From: an uncultured Chlorobiota bacterium
GTDB lineage: Bacteria > Bacteroidota > Bacteroidia > Bacteroidales > JAADGE01
Assembly: GCA_947311265.1 (NCBI GenBank)
Contig: CAMZKQ010000098.1
Coordinates: 1-5,094, forward strand
DNA: 5,094 bases
Reading direction: 5' to 3'
The position numbers and the translations under genes are program-made. Below are positions 1 to 5,094 of this stretch, piece after piece (the first letter of the stretch is position 1; each line of letters starts with the position of its first letter). Under the pieces are notes generated by a model that searched no databases, was not told the origin of the DNA, and saw only the letters and a program-made list of their open reading frames with translations.

Positions 1-201
1 ATTTATGGTATATCCCAAAGTTTCCACAAAAATTTCACGTAAAAATCCTTCTTGGTAATTTTCTTCTTTGAGTTGCATAATATTTGCCAATCTCAATTTA
101 TTACCGTAAAATTTTTGAAAATTCTCAAACGCCTTATCTACTTTTTTTGCATCAAGGTTTTTGAGATATTTGTTGGTTACTGATTTTTGGAATAACGACA
201 T
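1..201 (-). CDS. N-terminal part of an Eco57I/type IIG-like restriction-modification methyltransferase (partial)
   Basis: This minus-strand reading frame starts with ATG at 201-199 and stays open for 67 codons to the window edge, so only the N-terminus is seen. It begins MSLFQKSVTNKYL and contains KEENYQEGFLREIFVETLGY at about residues 45-64. This matches my memory of the N-terminus of large class I SAM-dependent DNA methyltransferases of the Eco57I/type IIG kind, where a motif like KEEQFQEGFLRELFVKILGYT precedes the catalytic regions. Those enzymes usually run to 1000 residues or more and combine DNA adenine methylation with cleavage in one chain. The methyltransferase motifs themselves (for example NPPY) lie outside the window and cannot be checked. 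The gene follows the Crp/Fnr gene on the same strand after 124 bases. I found no consensus promoter in that gap, and a strong inverted repeat lies 13 bases upstream of the ATG. Family call is moderate; the coding call is firm. Confidence 0.68.
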   Translation of the reverse strand, partial: MSLFQKSVTNKYLKNLDAKKVDKAFENFQKFYGNKLRLANIMQLKEENYQEGFLREIFVETLGYTIN

Positions 202-214
202 ATTTTTTCATGTA

Positions 215-255
215 AAATAGAAAGATAAAAAACTTTGTTTTTTATCTTTCTATTT
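215..255. repeat. Perfect 19-bp inverted repeat with 3-base loop upstream of the restriction-modification gene
   Basis: The left arm is 215-233, the loop 234-236 (TTT) and the right arm 237-255; all 19 pairs match. The arms are AT-rich (three G/C pairs each). On the minus strand the RNA would fold into a hairpin ending 13 bases before the ATG at 201. No clean U-tract follows the stem on the minus strand (the next bases read TACATGAAAAAA), so it is not a textbook intrinsic terminator. It could end the Crp/Fnr transcript anyway, be a palindromic operator, or act as a leader structure affecting translation of the downstream gene. Confidence 0.8.
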
Positions 256-325
256 ATTTTATTTGTAGTGCAGCACTTATTGTAGTTACTCACAACATTA
301 AAGTTTATTTAACAGCCATTAAGGT

Positions 326-1024
326 TTAGCCTAAGCTACTGATTTTTTTAAGTGCTGCTAAATTCACTATTGAAATTCGCCTTCCGTCAATTTTAAGCAC
401 GCCTTCTACTGCAAATGTGGAGAGTGTCCGTATGGCATTAGAAGTAGTCATATTTGAAAGGTTGGCAATATCTTCTCTTGATAAATAGACTTTTATTGTC
501 TTGTTATCTCTCTCGTAACCAAATGTTTCGACAAGAAAAAGTAAGGACTCTGCTAAGCGGCCTCGTATGTGCTTTTGAGTAAGGGTGAGGGTTCTTTCAT
601 TGGAATGTCCTAGTTCTACGGCAATGTGTTTTATAATCCTTAGCGAGAACTGGCTATTGTTTATAATCAGTTTTGTAAGCATTTCTTTATCTATCACCGA
701 AATTGTACAGTCGTCTATCGCCACTGCTGATGCGATATAATTATCTTCTGCAAAAACAGCTCTAAATCCAATAAATCCAACAGATTTTACCATTCTTATT
801 ATTTGGTCTCTGCTGCCAATTCCTTCTTTAAAGATTTTAACTTTGCCTTTGCAAAGGCAAACTAAACCAAGTGGGCGGTCGCCTTCTTTAAAAATAATTT
901 CATTTTTTTTGTAGTTCGTACAAATGCTATGTTTTACAATAAGTTCCTGCTCTTCGGGTGTAAGTGTGCTAAAAATAGAGCTTTTGTCGATATAGCAGTC
1001 TGTGCATTGAGCTTGTCTGTGCAT
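326..1024 (-). CDS. Crp/Fnr-family transcriptional regulator, FNR-like type
   Basis: This is a 232-residue cytoplasmic DNA-binding regulator, the usual length for the family. Residues about 18-130 form the cyclic-nucleotide-binding-like beta-barrel (KKNEIIFKEGD at 39-49, then VCLCKGKVKIF at 55-65). Residues about 130-158 form the long dimer helix, and 180-222 the winged helix-turn-helix (SREDIANLSNM, then TTSNAIRTLSTF). The order around IGFRAVFAEDNYIASA resembles FNR more than cAMP-binding Crp, and I see no cAMP-type RSA phosphate-binding motif. Cys7 and Cys10 (CTDC) and Cys106 align by eye with FNR cluster ligands Cys20, Cys23 and Cys122; the place of Cys29 is Ser16. Other cysteines are 35, 56 and 58. 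The recognition helix has Ser195, Ile198 and Arg199 where FNR has Glu209, Ser212 and Arg213, so the target site is probably not a standard FNR box. The ATG at 1024 leaves about a 50-base leader from the promoter upstream. Family assignment is firm; the signal sensed is unknown. Confidence 0.93.
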   Translation of the reverse strand: MHRQAQCTDCYIDKSSIFSTLTPEEQELIVKHSICTNYKKNEIIFKEGDRPLGLVCLCKGKVKIFKEGIGSRDQIIRMVKSVGFIGFRAVFAEDNYIASAVAIDDCTISVIDKEMLTKLIINNSQFSLRIIKHIAVELGHSNERTLTLTQKHIRGRLAESLLFLVETFGYERDNKTIKVYLSREDIANLSNMTTSNAIRTLSTFAVEGVLKIDGRRISIVNLAALKKISSLG

Positions 1025-1083
1025 TTTTTCATCTAAAATTATACTAACTGTGCCTCATGGCTGAATTCTCTGTTTTATAACAT

Positions 1084-1115
1084 CAAAAATACACTTTATT
1101 AATTACAACAACAAA
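1084..1115 (-). promoter_or_regulatory. Bacteroidota-type promoter for the Crp/Fnr gene
   Basis: On the minus strand a -33 element TTTG (1115-1112) is followed by a 20-base spacer and a -7 element TATTTTTG (1091-1084), an exact match to TAnnTTTG. Transcription should begin near 1077, giving a leader of roughly 50 bases before the ATG at 1024. The -33 element lies only about 10 bases beyond the Dabb stop codon, so the regulator can be expressed on its own as well as by read-through from the Dabb gene; no terminator is seen between the two. Confidence 0.65.
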
Positions 1116-1124
1116 AAAATCAAA

Positions 1125-1427
1125 TTAAAATTCATAATCTATTGAGCAGGACGGCAAACAGTTCTCACGTAAAAATGCGACTACTTTTACGTGTTCTGGG
1201 TGAACACGGTAAATGTCCAATGTATCAAGCGTTGCAAACTCTGAAACGATAGCTAAATCGGCAGATTTATCTAGCCCATTTACATTGTATTCTACGCTAT
1301 ATCTCAAAATTTCAGGAATTACAATAGGCAGTGCCTCTAGTGCGGTTTTTATGTCTTCTTTTATCCGAGATTTTTCAGCTTTATTTTCAAGCGGTTTTAA
1401 TTTTATTAATACGATGTGTTTTATCAT
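1125..1427 (-). CDS. Dabb (stress-responsive alpha/beta barrel) family protein
   Basis: This is a 100-residue small soluble protein, the usual length of a single Dabb domain (a dimeric ferredoxin-like alpha+beta fold). Visible family marks are the N-terminal strand MIKHIVLIKLK, the segment DLAIVSEFATLDTLDIY at 57-73, the Y-x-x-H-P-x-H signature (Tyr73, His76, Pro77, His79), and the C-terminal strand ending IDYEF. Proteins of this family have been linked to stress responses, and some relatives are cyclases or decarboxylating enzymes in polyketide pathways. Nothing here identifies a substrate, and most bacterial members are uncharacterised. The ATG at 1427 is used because it begins the conserved MIKH strand. 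The gene lies just downstream of the EEP gene's terminator, with only 15 bases between the U-tract and the ATG. I saw no consensus promoter close upstream, so it may depend on terminator read-through or on a promoter inside the 3' end of the EEP gene. The Crp/Fnr gene follows after 100 bases. Confidence 0.9.
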   Translation of the reverse strand: MIKHIVLIKLKPLENKAEKSRIKEDIKTALEALPIVIPEILRYSVEYNVNGLDKSADLAIVSEFATLDTLDIYRVHPEHVKVVAFLRENCLPSCSIDYEF

Positions 1428-1442
1428 ATCTACTTTTTTTAT

Positions 1443-1473
1443 AAAAAAAAGGGCAACTTAGTTTAGTCGCCCT
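1443..1473 (-). terminator. Intrinsic terminator after the EEP lipoprotein gene
   Basis: Read on the minus strand, AGGGCGACT (1473-1465) pairs with AGTTGCCCT (1458-1450) through one G-U pair, with a 6-base loop. Eight U residues follow (1450-1443). The stem begins about 7 bases after the EEP stop codon. This is a classical one-directional terminator; on the plus strand no T-run follows the stem. Confidence 0.88.
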
Positions 1474-1479
1474 ACCAGT

Positions 1480-2580
1480 TTACTTTTTAACCCCAGCAAT
1501 TGTGTAAGTTACAGAAACAGGTGCATGGTCGGAGAGTTTCATTAACTCTACTCCTCCGGCATCGGCTGTTTGGTGTACTTTTCCAGAGTTGTCGATAAAA
1601 TCGCCGTTGGTAAAAATATAATCTAACTTCCTGTTCCAGAAACCGTTTTTATTGGTGGTGTGTGAGAAGTATTTTGAGTTATCGGCCTCGTATCGGGCTT
1701 GCGAAATAGCAGCTTCGTAGCTATCGTAATAGGGTTGTAAAATATTCAAATCGGGTTCAAAACTAGGGGTGTCAAAATCGGAGCTTTCTCCACATTTATC
1801 ATCATCAAAGTTATCAAACTTTACACTCTTGGGGGGTATGGTGTTAAAATCGCCAGCTAAAATAAAGTTTTTTCCTGCAGCATTTACTTTATCTACTGCT
1901 TCTTTTATAAGCGAAAGTTGCTTTTGGCGAGTGCCATCTTGGGCAAATGCGGCTGTATGTGTATCGTAAATAATAATCTCTTTGCCATTTACATCTGCCG
2001 TTGCATTAAGGATATTTCGGCGAAGGTAAAAATATTGTACCACCCCACTTTGCTCCGAAATTAGGGGCAATGCAGTCCGTTTGGCATCAGTGAGTTTGTA
2101 TTTAGAAAAAATGGCGTTGCCCGAATTAATCCGCCCAATACCGTCGCTAGGCACATAGTCGGACTTCCACTGCGAGGCATACACGGCATAATTCAAATCT
2201 GTATTATCCAGAATTTGCTGCACTTGGTCTATATACGCTGTGCGTTTGGAGTCAATATCAATTTCTTGCACCACAATAATATCGGGATCCATCAACTTTA
2301 TTTGGTCGGTAAGCCCTTTCATGTTGGTCTTTACCTCTTCGGCAGACATTAGTACTCGGTCGCCGTAACAGTCGAAAAAGAAGTCGATTCTACCACCACC
2401 AAATTTAACATTCCAAGTTACAAATTTTAAAGTCGGTGTTTCAGAAGGCGATACTATATTTTTGGCTTCGTAGTAAATTGCGGTTTTTTCGTCGCTTTCT
2501 TTTTCGATAACATTATGAAAAGGGTCGCAGGCAGAAAGCGTAAAAATAAATAGAATTAAGAATAAAGAGTATTTTTTCAT
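1480..2580 (-). CDS. Lipoprotein of the endonuclease/exonuclease/phosphatase (EEP) superfamily
   Basis: This is a 366-residue exported protein. Residues 1-18 are a lipoprotein signal peptide: a Lys-Lys start, a hydrophobic stretch at 5-14 and the lipobox LSAC with Cys18 as the lipidated residue. An Asp/Glu/Lys-rich linker leads to the catalytic domain at about 50-361. The EEP metal and catalytic motifs are in order: TWNVKFG (Asn57), VVQEID (Glu106), YDTHT (His208), AGDFNT (Asp244, Asn246), KLDYIFT (Asp320) and LSDHAPV (Asp351, His352). All expected active-site residues are present, so it should be a divalent-metal-dependent phosphoesterase. EEP enzymes cut DNA, RNA, inositol phosphates or sphingomyelin, and the sequence does not decide which. 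Cys71 and Cys263 could form a disulfide outside the cytoplasm. It is membrane-anchored, in the periplasm or on the surface. A strong terminator follows it. It is divergent from the large secreted protein across 116 bases; I found only a poor promoter match for it (TATTTTTA near 2624-2617). Confidence 0.93.
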   Translation of the reverse strand: MKKYSLFLILFIFTLSACDPFHNVIEKESDEKTAIYYEAKNIVSPSETPTLKFVTWNVKFGGGRIDFFFDCYGDRVLMSAEEVKTNMKGLTDQIKLMDPDIIVVQEIDIDSKRTAYIDQVQQILDNTDLNYAVYASQWKSDYVPSDGIGRINSGNAIFSKYKLTDAKRTALPLISEQSGVVQYFYLRRNILNATADVNGKEIIIYDTHTAAFAQDGTRQKQLSLIKEAVDKVNAAGKNFILAGDFNTIPPKSVKFDNFDDDKCGESSDFDTPSFEPDLNILQPYYDSYEAAISQARYEADNSKYFSHTTNKNGFWNRKLDYIFTNGDFIDNSGKVHQTADAGGVELMKLSDHAPVSVTYTIAGVKK

Positions 2581-2612
2581 TTATGATATTTTAAACATGG
2601 AATAAAACTAAT

Positions 2613-2643
2613 TCTGTAAAAATAAAAAAAGATATTAAATTTG
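2613..2643 (+). promoter_or_regulatory. Probable promoter for the large secreted protein
   Basis: TAAATTTG at 2636-2643 matches the Bacteroidota -7 consensus TAnnTTTG exactly. The -33 side is weaker: TCTG at 2613-2616 with a 19-base spacer. Transcription would start near 2650. This leaves a leader of about 45 bases to the preferred ATG at 2697, but only about 14 bases to an alternative ATG at 2664. The region is very AT-rich, so chance matches are possible. Confidence 0.45.
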
Positions 2644-2696
2644 ACTAAAATTTTTATATTTTAATGCTCAATATTTACCACCTTAACACTTTCCTA

Positions 2697-4943
2697 ATGA
2701 AATACTACCTAAGTTTAATTTTCTGGCTACTCTTTTCGCTTTCTTCTTTTTCGCAAGTTAAAATATTGAGCAGTAAAGTGCTGAAAACTAAAACGACTCT
2801 AAACTGCCAATTTGTAATAGAACTATCGCCCACCCAAAACAGGAATGAAAACTACAAAGTTACCACCAACTTACTAGATGCTAGCAACGAGCCTGTTTAT
2901 AGGGGCAAAGAAAAAACAATCTATTTTTCCCGTAGGCACTCAATTGTTTCGGGCAAATTAGATATTAAAATCCCTTATAATCAAATCAATTTGCCCCTAG
3001 GGCAAAACACTGTAAAGCTAGAGCTAATTGTATCTAAACAGGACGGTGAGTACCCCCCTTTGCTTAGCAAAAAAGAAGTCATAACTATGCCCAAAATTTT
3101 CCCTTACCAAGACCAGAAAATCACGATAACTAATTTAAAACTAACCGATAATGCCAAGCAAAAACAAGTAGTAGGCACTAGTGGCGAATGCTATGTATCT
3201 TTTAAATATCCGCCCGAAAAAATATGGAACCTTGGCGGCGAAGAACACACACAAAAGTACCTCTTACATATTGATATTTATAAAACCAAGAGTAAAAAAC
3301 CTGTAACTTTCTACGAAAAAGGACATAATTCAATACTCGTTTATGGAAAAAAAAACAGACAAAAGGTTAATTTTTTTATCCCCGCTCATGCCGTAGCTTT
3401 GCCTTATGGGAAATACAATTTAAAATTCAAATTGAGCTTTTATAGCGAAGACAACTCTTTTGCCTTTGGGCAAAATACAGAAAAAAACTTAACCCTAAGG
3501 CAACCACAAATCTACTTCGCAAAATTTGAAGCCGATAAAATTTGGGTCGTCGAAAAAAAATACGATGCCTCGAGTGCCTTGGGGCGATTGTTTTCCCGAA
3601 AATCCTCCAACGTAGGCAAAGGCTATCCTGATGTATTCTGGACATTGGCCGTTGGCAATTTTCAGAAATACCGCTCACCAACTAATAAAAATGCCTTTTC
3701 AGGATTTAGTGCTACAGTAAATTTTACCATTGCCGATACCGACCCCATTTTTTTTGAAATCTATGATTTTGATATGTTAAATCGAAACGATTTTATCGGA
3801 CGTAAAAAAATAGAGCATCAAAAAGGGAATGATACACAGGAGCATACAGGTATTAGCTTTAATAATGTGGAAAGTATGTATTTTACATTTCATAAAATGA
3901 AAGTGCCTCATTTTAAGACTCTTAGTTTTACCCACCAACCAGAAAAGCATAATGGCACATCTGGCGAAATGCTTACTTTTAAATACCATTTTTCAGAGAT
4001 TCCTCAAGAACGCCGCATTAATTTCGAGCCTATTTTAATGTATAAAGATAAACATTTGGAGAATTTCAACTTCATCAATATCGAAAATAAACCACTATAT
4101 GCCGAGTCGAACTCTCGCTCGGGCGACCTAAAATTATTTGTGCCTTATTTTAATTTTCCTCCAAAAGGAACACCCGGAATATCTGTAAAATTAGATAACA
4201 ATTTTTACTTGGGCGAAGCGTTTATGGACGAAAAAATTAAAATTCCGACAATTACTGATATTCGACTAAATTTGAGCACAAAAGAAGGGGAACAAGCCGG
4301 CATTAAAGGGTTGTTCTTAACATTTACGCCAGAAATTCCACACCTTTATATAAAAGAACTTGGGCAGTCTGGCTTTCGTTATTCTGTTTTATTTACGGGT
4401 AATAATTTTAATGATAAACTCAAAAATAGCTTACAAAATAAACTCATCGCATTCCAAATCGAAAACAAGTACAAAAAAGTTTTTATACCTTATTATAAGG
4501 TAGGAATAAAAGCCAAGAAACTTAAAATTTCGATAAATGCAAAAACCATTGCAGTTATAAATGATATGCAAGTAGGGGATAATAACTCATCTGTAATACA
4601 TTCATACCCAGAACTTATAGAAGTAAAAATTGAAGAAATAAAAGCAAAGTTAAAATTCAAATACCGCAGGGCAGGCAATTACTACAAAATCAGGATTTAC
4701 CGTGGAGAAGACCTTATATTTCAATCCGCAAAACTAAAAGCAAGTAAATACATAACTGCCGACACTAAAAATACCGCATTCATTTCCCACCCCGAGGACC
4801 TTGTAAAAATTATTTTTTCCGACCCTGATAACCCCGACGAAGGAGCAATCCAACTCTTAGAAATTAAGGCAAAAGAGCTAAATTCAAAAGCCACAATAAA
4901 AAAACGGCTAAACAGACCCTTCGCAAAACTGACAATAAAGTAG
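2697..4943 (+). CDS. Large secreted protein with four beta-rich repeat modules and a C2-like domain; function unknown
   Basis: I do not recognise this 748-residue protein as a named family. I start it at ATG 2697 because MKYYLSLIFWLLFSLSSFSQ is a normal signal peptide, with cleavage probable around Ser19/Gln20. An in-frame ATG at 2664 would add 11 residues before it. The mature protein is Lys-rich and beta-rich with no internal membrane segment. By eye it has four similar modules (about 30-130, 160-268, 420-517 and 535-622). Each carries an (I/V)-P-(Y/A) motif (92-94, 228-230, 482-484, 597-599); modules 2 and 3 open with GTSGE (160-164, 420-424). Between modules 2 and 3, residues about 277-385 look like a C2 domain: YPDVFW at 310-315, then EIYDFDMLNRNDFIGR at 354-369, whose Asp357, Asp359 and Asp365 fit a calcium-binding loop. 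The C-terminal part (640-748) is a different domain with an acidic run DPDNPDE (709-715). A binding or adhesive role outside the cytoplasm is inference; no catalytic motif is evident. Confidence 0.9.
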   Translation: MKYYLSLIFWLLFSLSSFSQVKILSSKVLKTKTTLNCQFVIELSPTQNRNENYKVTTNLLDASNEPVYRGKEKTIYFSRRHSIVSGKLDIKIPYNQINLPLGQNTVKLELIVSKQDGEYPPLLSKKEVITMPKIFPYQDQKITITNLKLTDNAKQKQVVGTSGECYVSFKYPPEKIWNLGGEEHTQKYLLHIDIYKTKSKKPVTFYEKGHNSILVYGKKNRQKVNFFIPAHAVALPYGKYNLKFKLSFYSEDNSFAFGQNTEKNLTLRQPQIYFAKFEADKIWVVEKKYDASSALGRLFSRKSSNVGKGYPDVFWTLAVGNFQKYRSPTNKNAFSGFSATVNFTIADTDPIFFEIYDFDMLNRNDFIGRKKIEHQKGNDTQEHTGISFNNVESMYFTFHKMKVPHFKTLSFTHQPEKHNGTSGEMLTFKYHFSEIPQERRINFEPILMYKDKHLENFNFINIENKPLYAESNSRSGDLKLFVPYFNFPPKGTPGISVKLDNNFYLGEAFMDEKIKIPTITDIRLNLSTKEGEQAGIKGLFLTFTPEIPHLYIKELGQSGFRYSVLFTGNNFNDKLKNSLQNKLIAFQIENKYKKVFIPYYKVGIKAKKLKISINAKTIAVINDMQVGDNNSSVIHSYPELIEVKIEEIKAKLKFKYRRAGNYYKIRIYRGEDLIFQSAKLKASKYITADTKNTAFISHPEDLVKIIFSDPDNPDEGAIQLLEIKAKELNSKATIKKRLNRPFAKLTIK
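3525..3851 (+). other. C2-like domain within the large secreted protein
   Basis: Residues about 277-385 follow the C2 pattern: a first strand (KIWVVEKK), then a loop, then YPDVFWTLAVGN in place of the usual DPYV strand, then KYRSPTNKNAFSGFSATVNFTI in the position of the kT-x-NPxWnE-x-F region, then an IYDFD...NDFIGR strand and loop. Asp312, Asp357, Asp359 and Asp365 occupy plausible calcium-ligand positions. The usual Pro-x-Trp of the middle segment is replaced by FSGFS, so it is a divergent member. C2 domains are best known as calcium-dependent lipid-binding modules in eukaryotes; here the domain would sit in an exported bacterial protein. Confidence 0.6.
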
Positions 4944-4985
4944 AAAGTTTTAAACGACTTAATTCTTCTATTTAAAAATTATAAG

Positions 4986-4993
4986 TAGCTTTG
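4986..4993 (+). promoter_or_regulatory. Consensus -7 promoter element for the downstream exported protein
   Basis: TAGCTTTG matches TAnnTTTG exactly and is followed by CA, a common continuation of Bacteroidota -7 elements. The -33 side is weak (TTCT near 4963-4966, about 19 bases upstream). Transcription should start near 5000, leaving a leader of about 15 bases to the TTG start at 5016. I see no terminator between the upstream gene's stop (4943) and this element, so read-through from that gene is also possible. Confidence 0.6.
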
Positions 4994-5015
4994 CAGTTAA
5001 ACAAAGTTCAGATTC

Positions 5016-5094
5016 TTGAAAAAATATTTTTACATATTACTTTTCTTGGCCTCCCCCCTTTGGCTAGCCGCTCAAAAGCATAACTTTACTCTAC
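5016..5094 (+). CDS. N-terminus of an exported protein with a TTG start (partial)
   Basis: The frame is open from 5001, just after an in-frame TAA at 4998-5000, to the window edge. The only credible initiator is TTG at 5016. From there it encodes (M)KKYFYILLFLASPLWLAAQ, followed by KHNFTL: two lysines, a hydrophobic core of about 14 residues, and an Ala-Ala-Gln site where Bacteroidota signal peptidase often cuts. Only 26 codons are visible, so the mature protein cannot be identified. It lies 72 bases downstream of the large secreted protein on the same strand, behind its own consensus -7 element. Both products are exported, so they may be functionally related, but that is inference. It would be missed by gene finders that require ATG or that drop short edge fragments. 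Confidence 0.72.
   Translation, partial: MKKYFYILLFLASPLWLAAQKHNFTL

Noticed and set aside
267..358. Small palindrome AGTGCAGCACT (267-277) and a 10-base inverted match between 270-279 and 349-358
   Set aside because: Short arms, and the second copy is inside the regulator's coding end about 70 bases away; compatible with chance.
1213..1461. Plus-strand open frame of 82 codons
   Set aside because: It lies antisense over the Dabb gene, which has clear family motifs, and it crosses the terminator.
1769..1969. Plus-strand open frame of 66 codons
   Set aside because: It is antisense inside the EEP gene across the GDFNT motif region, with no start context or family signal.
2664..2696. Upstream in-frame ATG that would extend the large secreted protein by 11 residues
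   Set aside because: It would place MLNIYHLNTFL before a complete signal peptide and leave almost no leader after the likely promoter; ATG 2697 is preferred, though not proven.
3427..3989. Two minus-strand open frames (3427-3681 and 3777-3989)
   Set aside because: They lie antisense within the large secreted protein, whose frame is continuous with recognisable repeated motifs there.
4493..4678. Minus-strand open frame of 61 codons with hydrophobic stretches
   Set aside because: The hydrophobicity is the complement of Lys/Glu/Asn-rich codons in the real gene on the other strand.
4989..5006. CTTTG...CAAAG 5-bp inverted repeat around the predicted start site of the last gene
   Set aside because: Too short to be meaningful in AT-rich DNA, and its left arm is explained by the -7 element.

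Overview
The window looks like chromosomal DNA of a member of the phylum Bacteroidota. The DNA is AT-rich. Start codons lack clear Shine-Dalgarno sequences and have A/T-rich leaders. At least two intergenic gaps carry close matches to the Bacteroidota promoter (-7 TAnnTTTG, in one case with a -33 TTTG 20 bases upstream). Exported proteins have short Lys-led signal peptides ending just before Gln, or a lipobox. No RNA gene, CRISPR array, insertion sequence or origin is visible. No gap between genes exceeds about 125 bases.

Layout. The left half (1-2580) is all on the minus strand. Read in the direction of transcription (right to left) it holds: a lipoprotein of the endonuclease/exonuclease/phosphatase (EEP) superfamily (2580-1480); a GC-rich hairpin plus U-tract terminator (1473-1443); a small Dabb-family protein (1427-1125); a promoter (1115-1084); an FNR-like Crp/Fnr regulator (1024-326); a perfect 19-bp inverted repeat (255-215); and the first 67 codons of what looks like an Eco57I-type (type IIG-like) restriction-modification enzyme (201-1, cut by the window edge). 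The right half (2697-5094) is on the plus strand. It holds one large secreted protein of 748 residues, then a consensus -7 element and the first 26 codons of another exported protein that appears to start with TTG.

The most interesting gene is the 748-residue protein at 2697-4943. I do not recognise it as a named family. By eye it contains four copies of a roughly 100-residue beta-rich module, each marked by an (I/V)-P-(Y/A) motif, with a C2-like domain between modules 2 and 3 and an acidic Asp-rich segment near the C-terminus. This suggests an exported, modular, possibly calcium-dependent binding protein. It is divergently transcribed from the EEP lipoprotein, and both products are predicted to be outside the cytoplasm. 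A functional link between them is only inference.

Regulation. The Crp/Fnr protein keeps three of the four cysteine positions used by E. coli FNR to hold its Fe-S cluster and has a changed recognition helix, so both its signal and its DNA site probably differ from FNR. Two hairpins lie unusually close to start codons, about 14-15 bases upstream of the restriction-modification gene and of the Dabb gene. Either may limit read-through or translation of the gene that follows.
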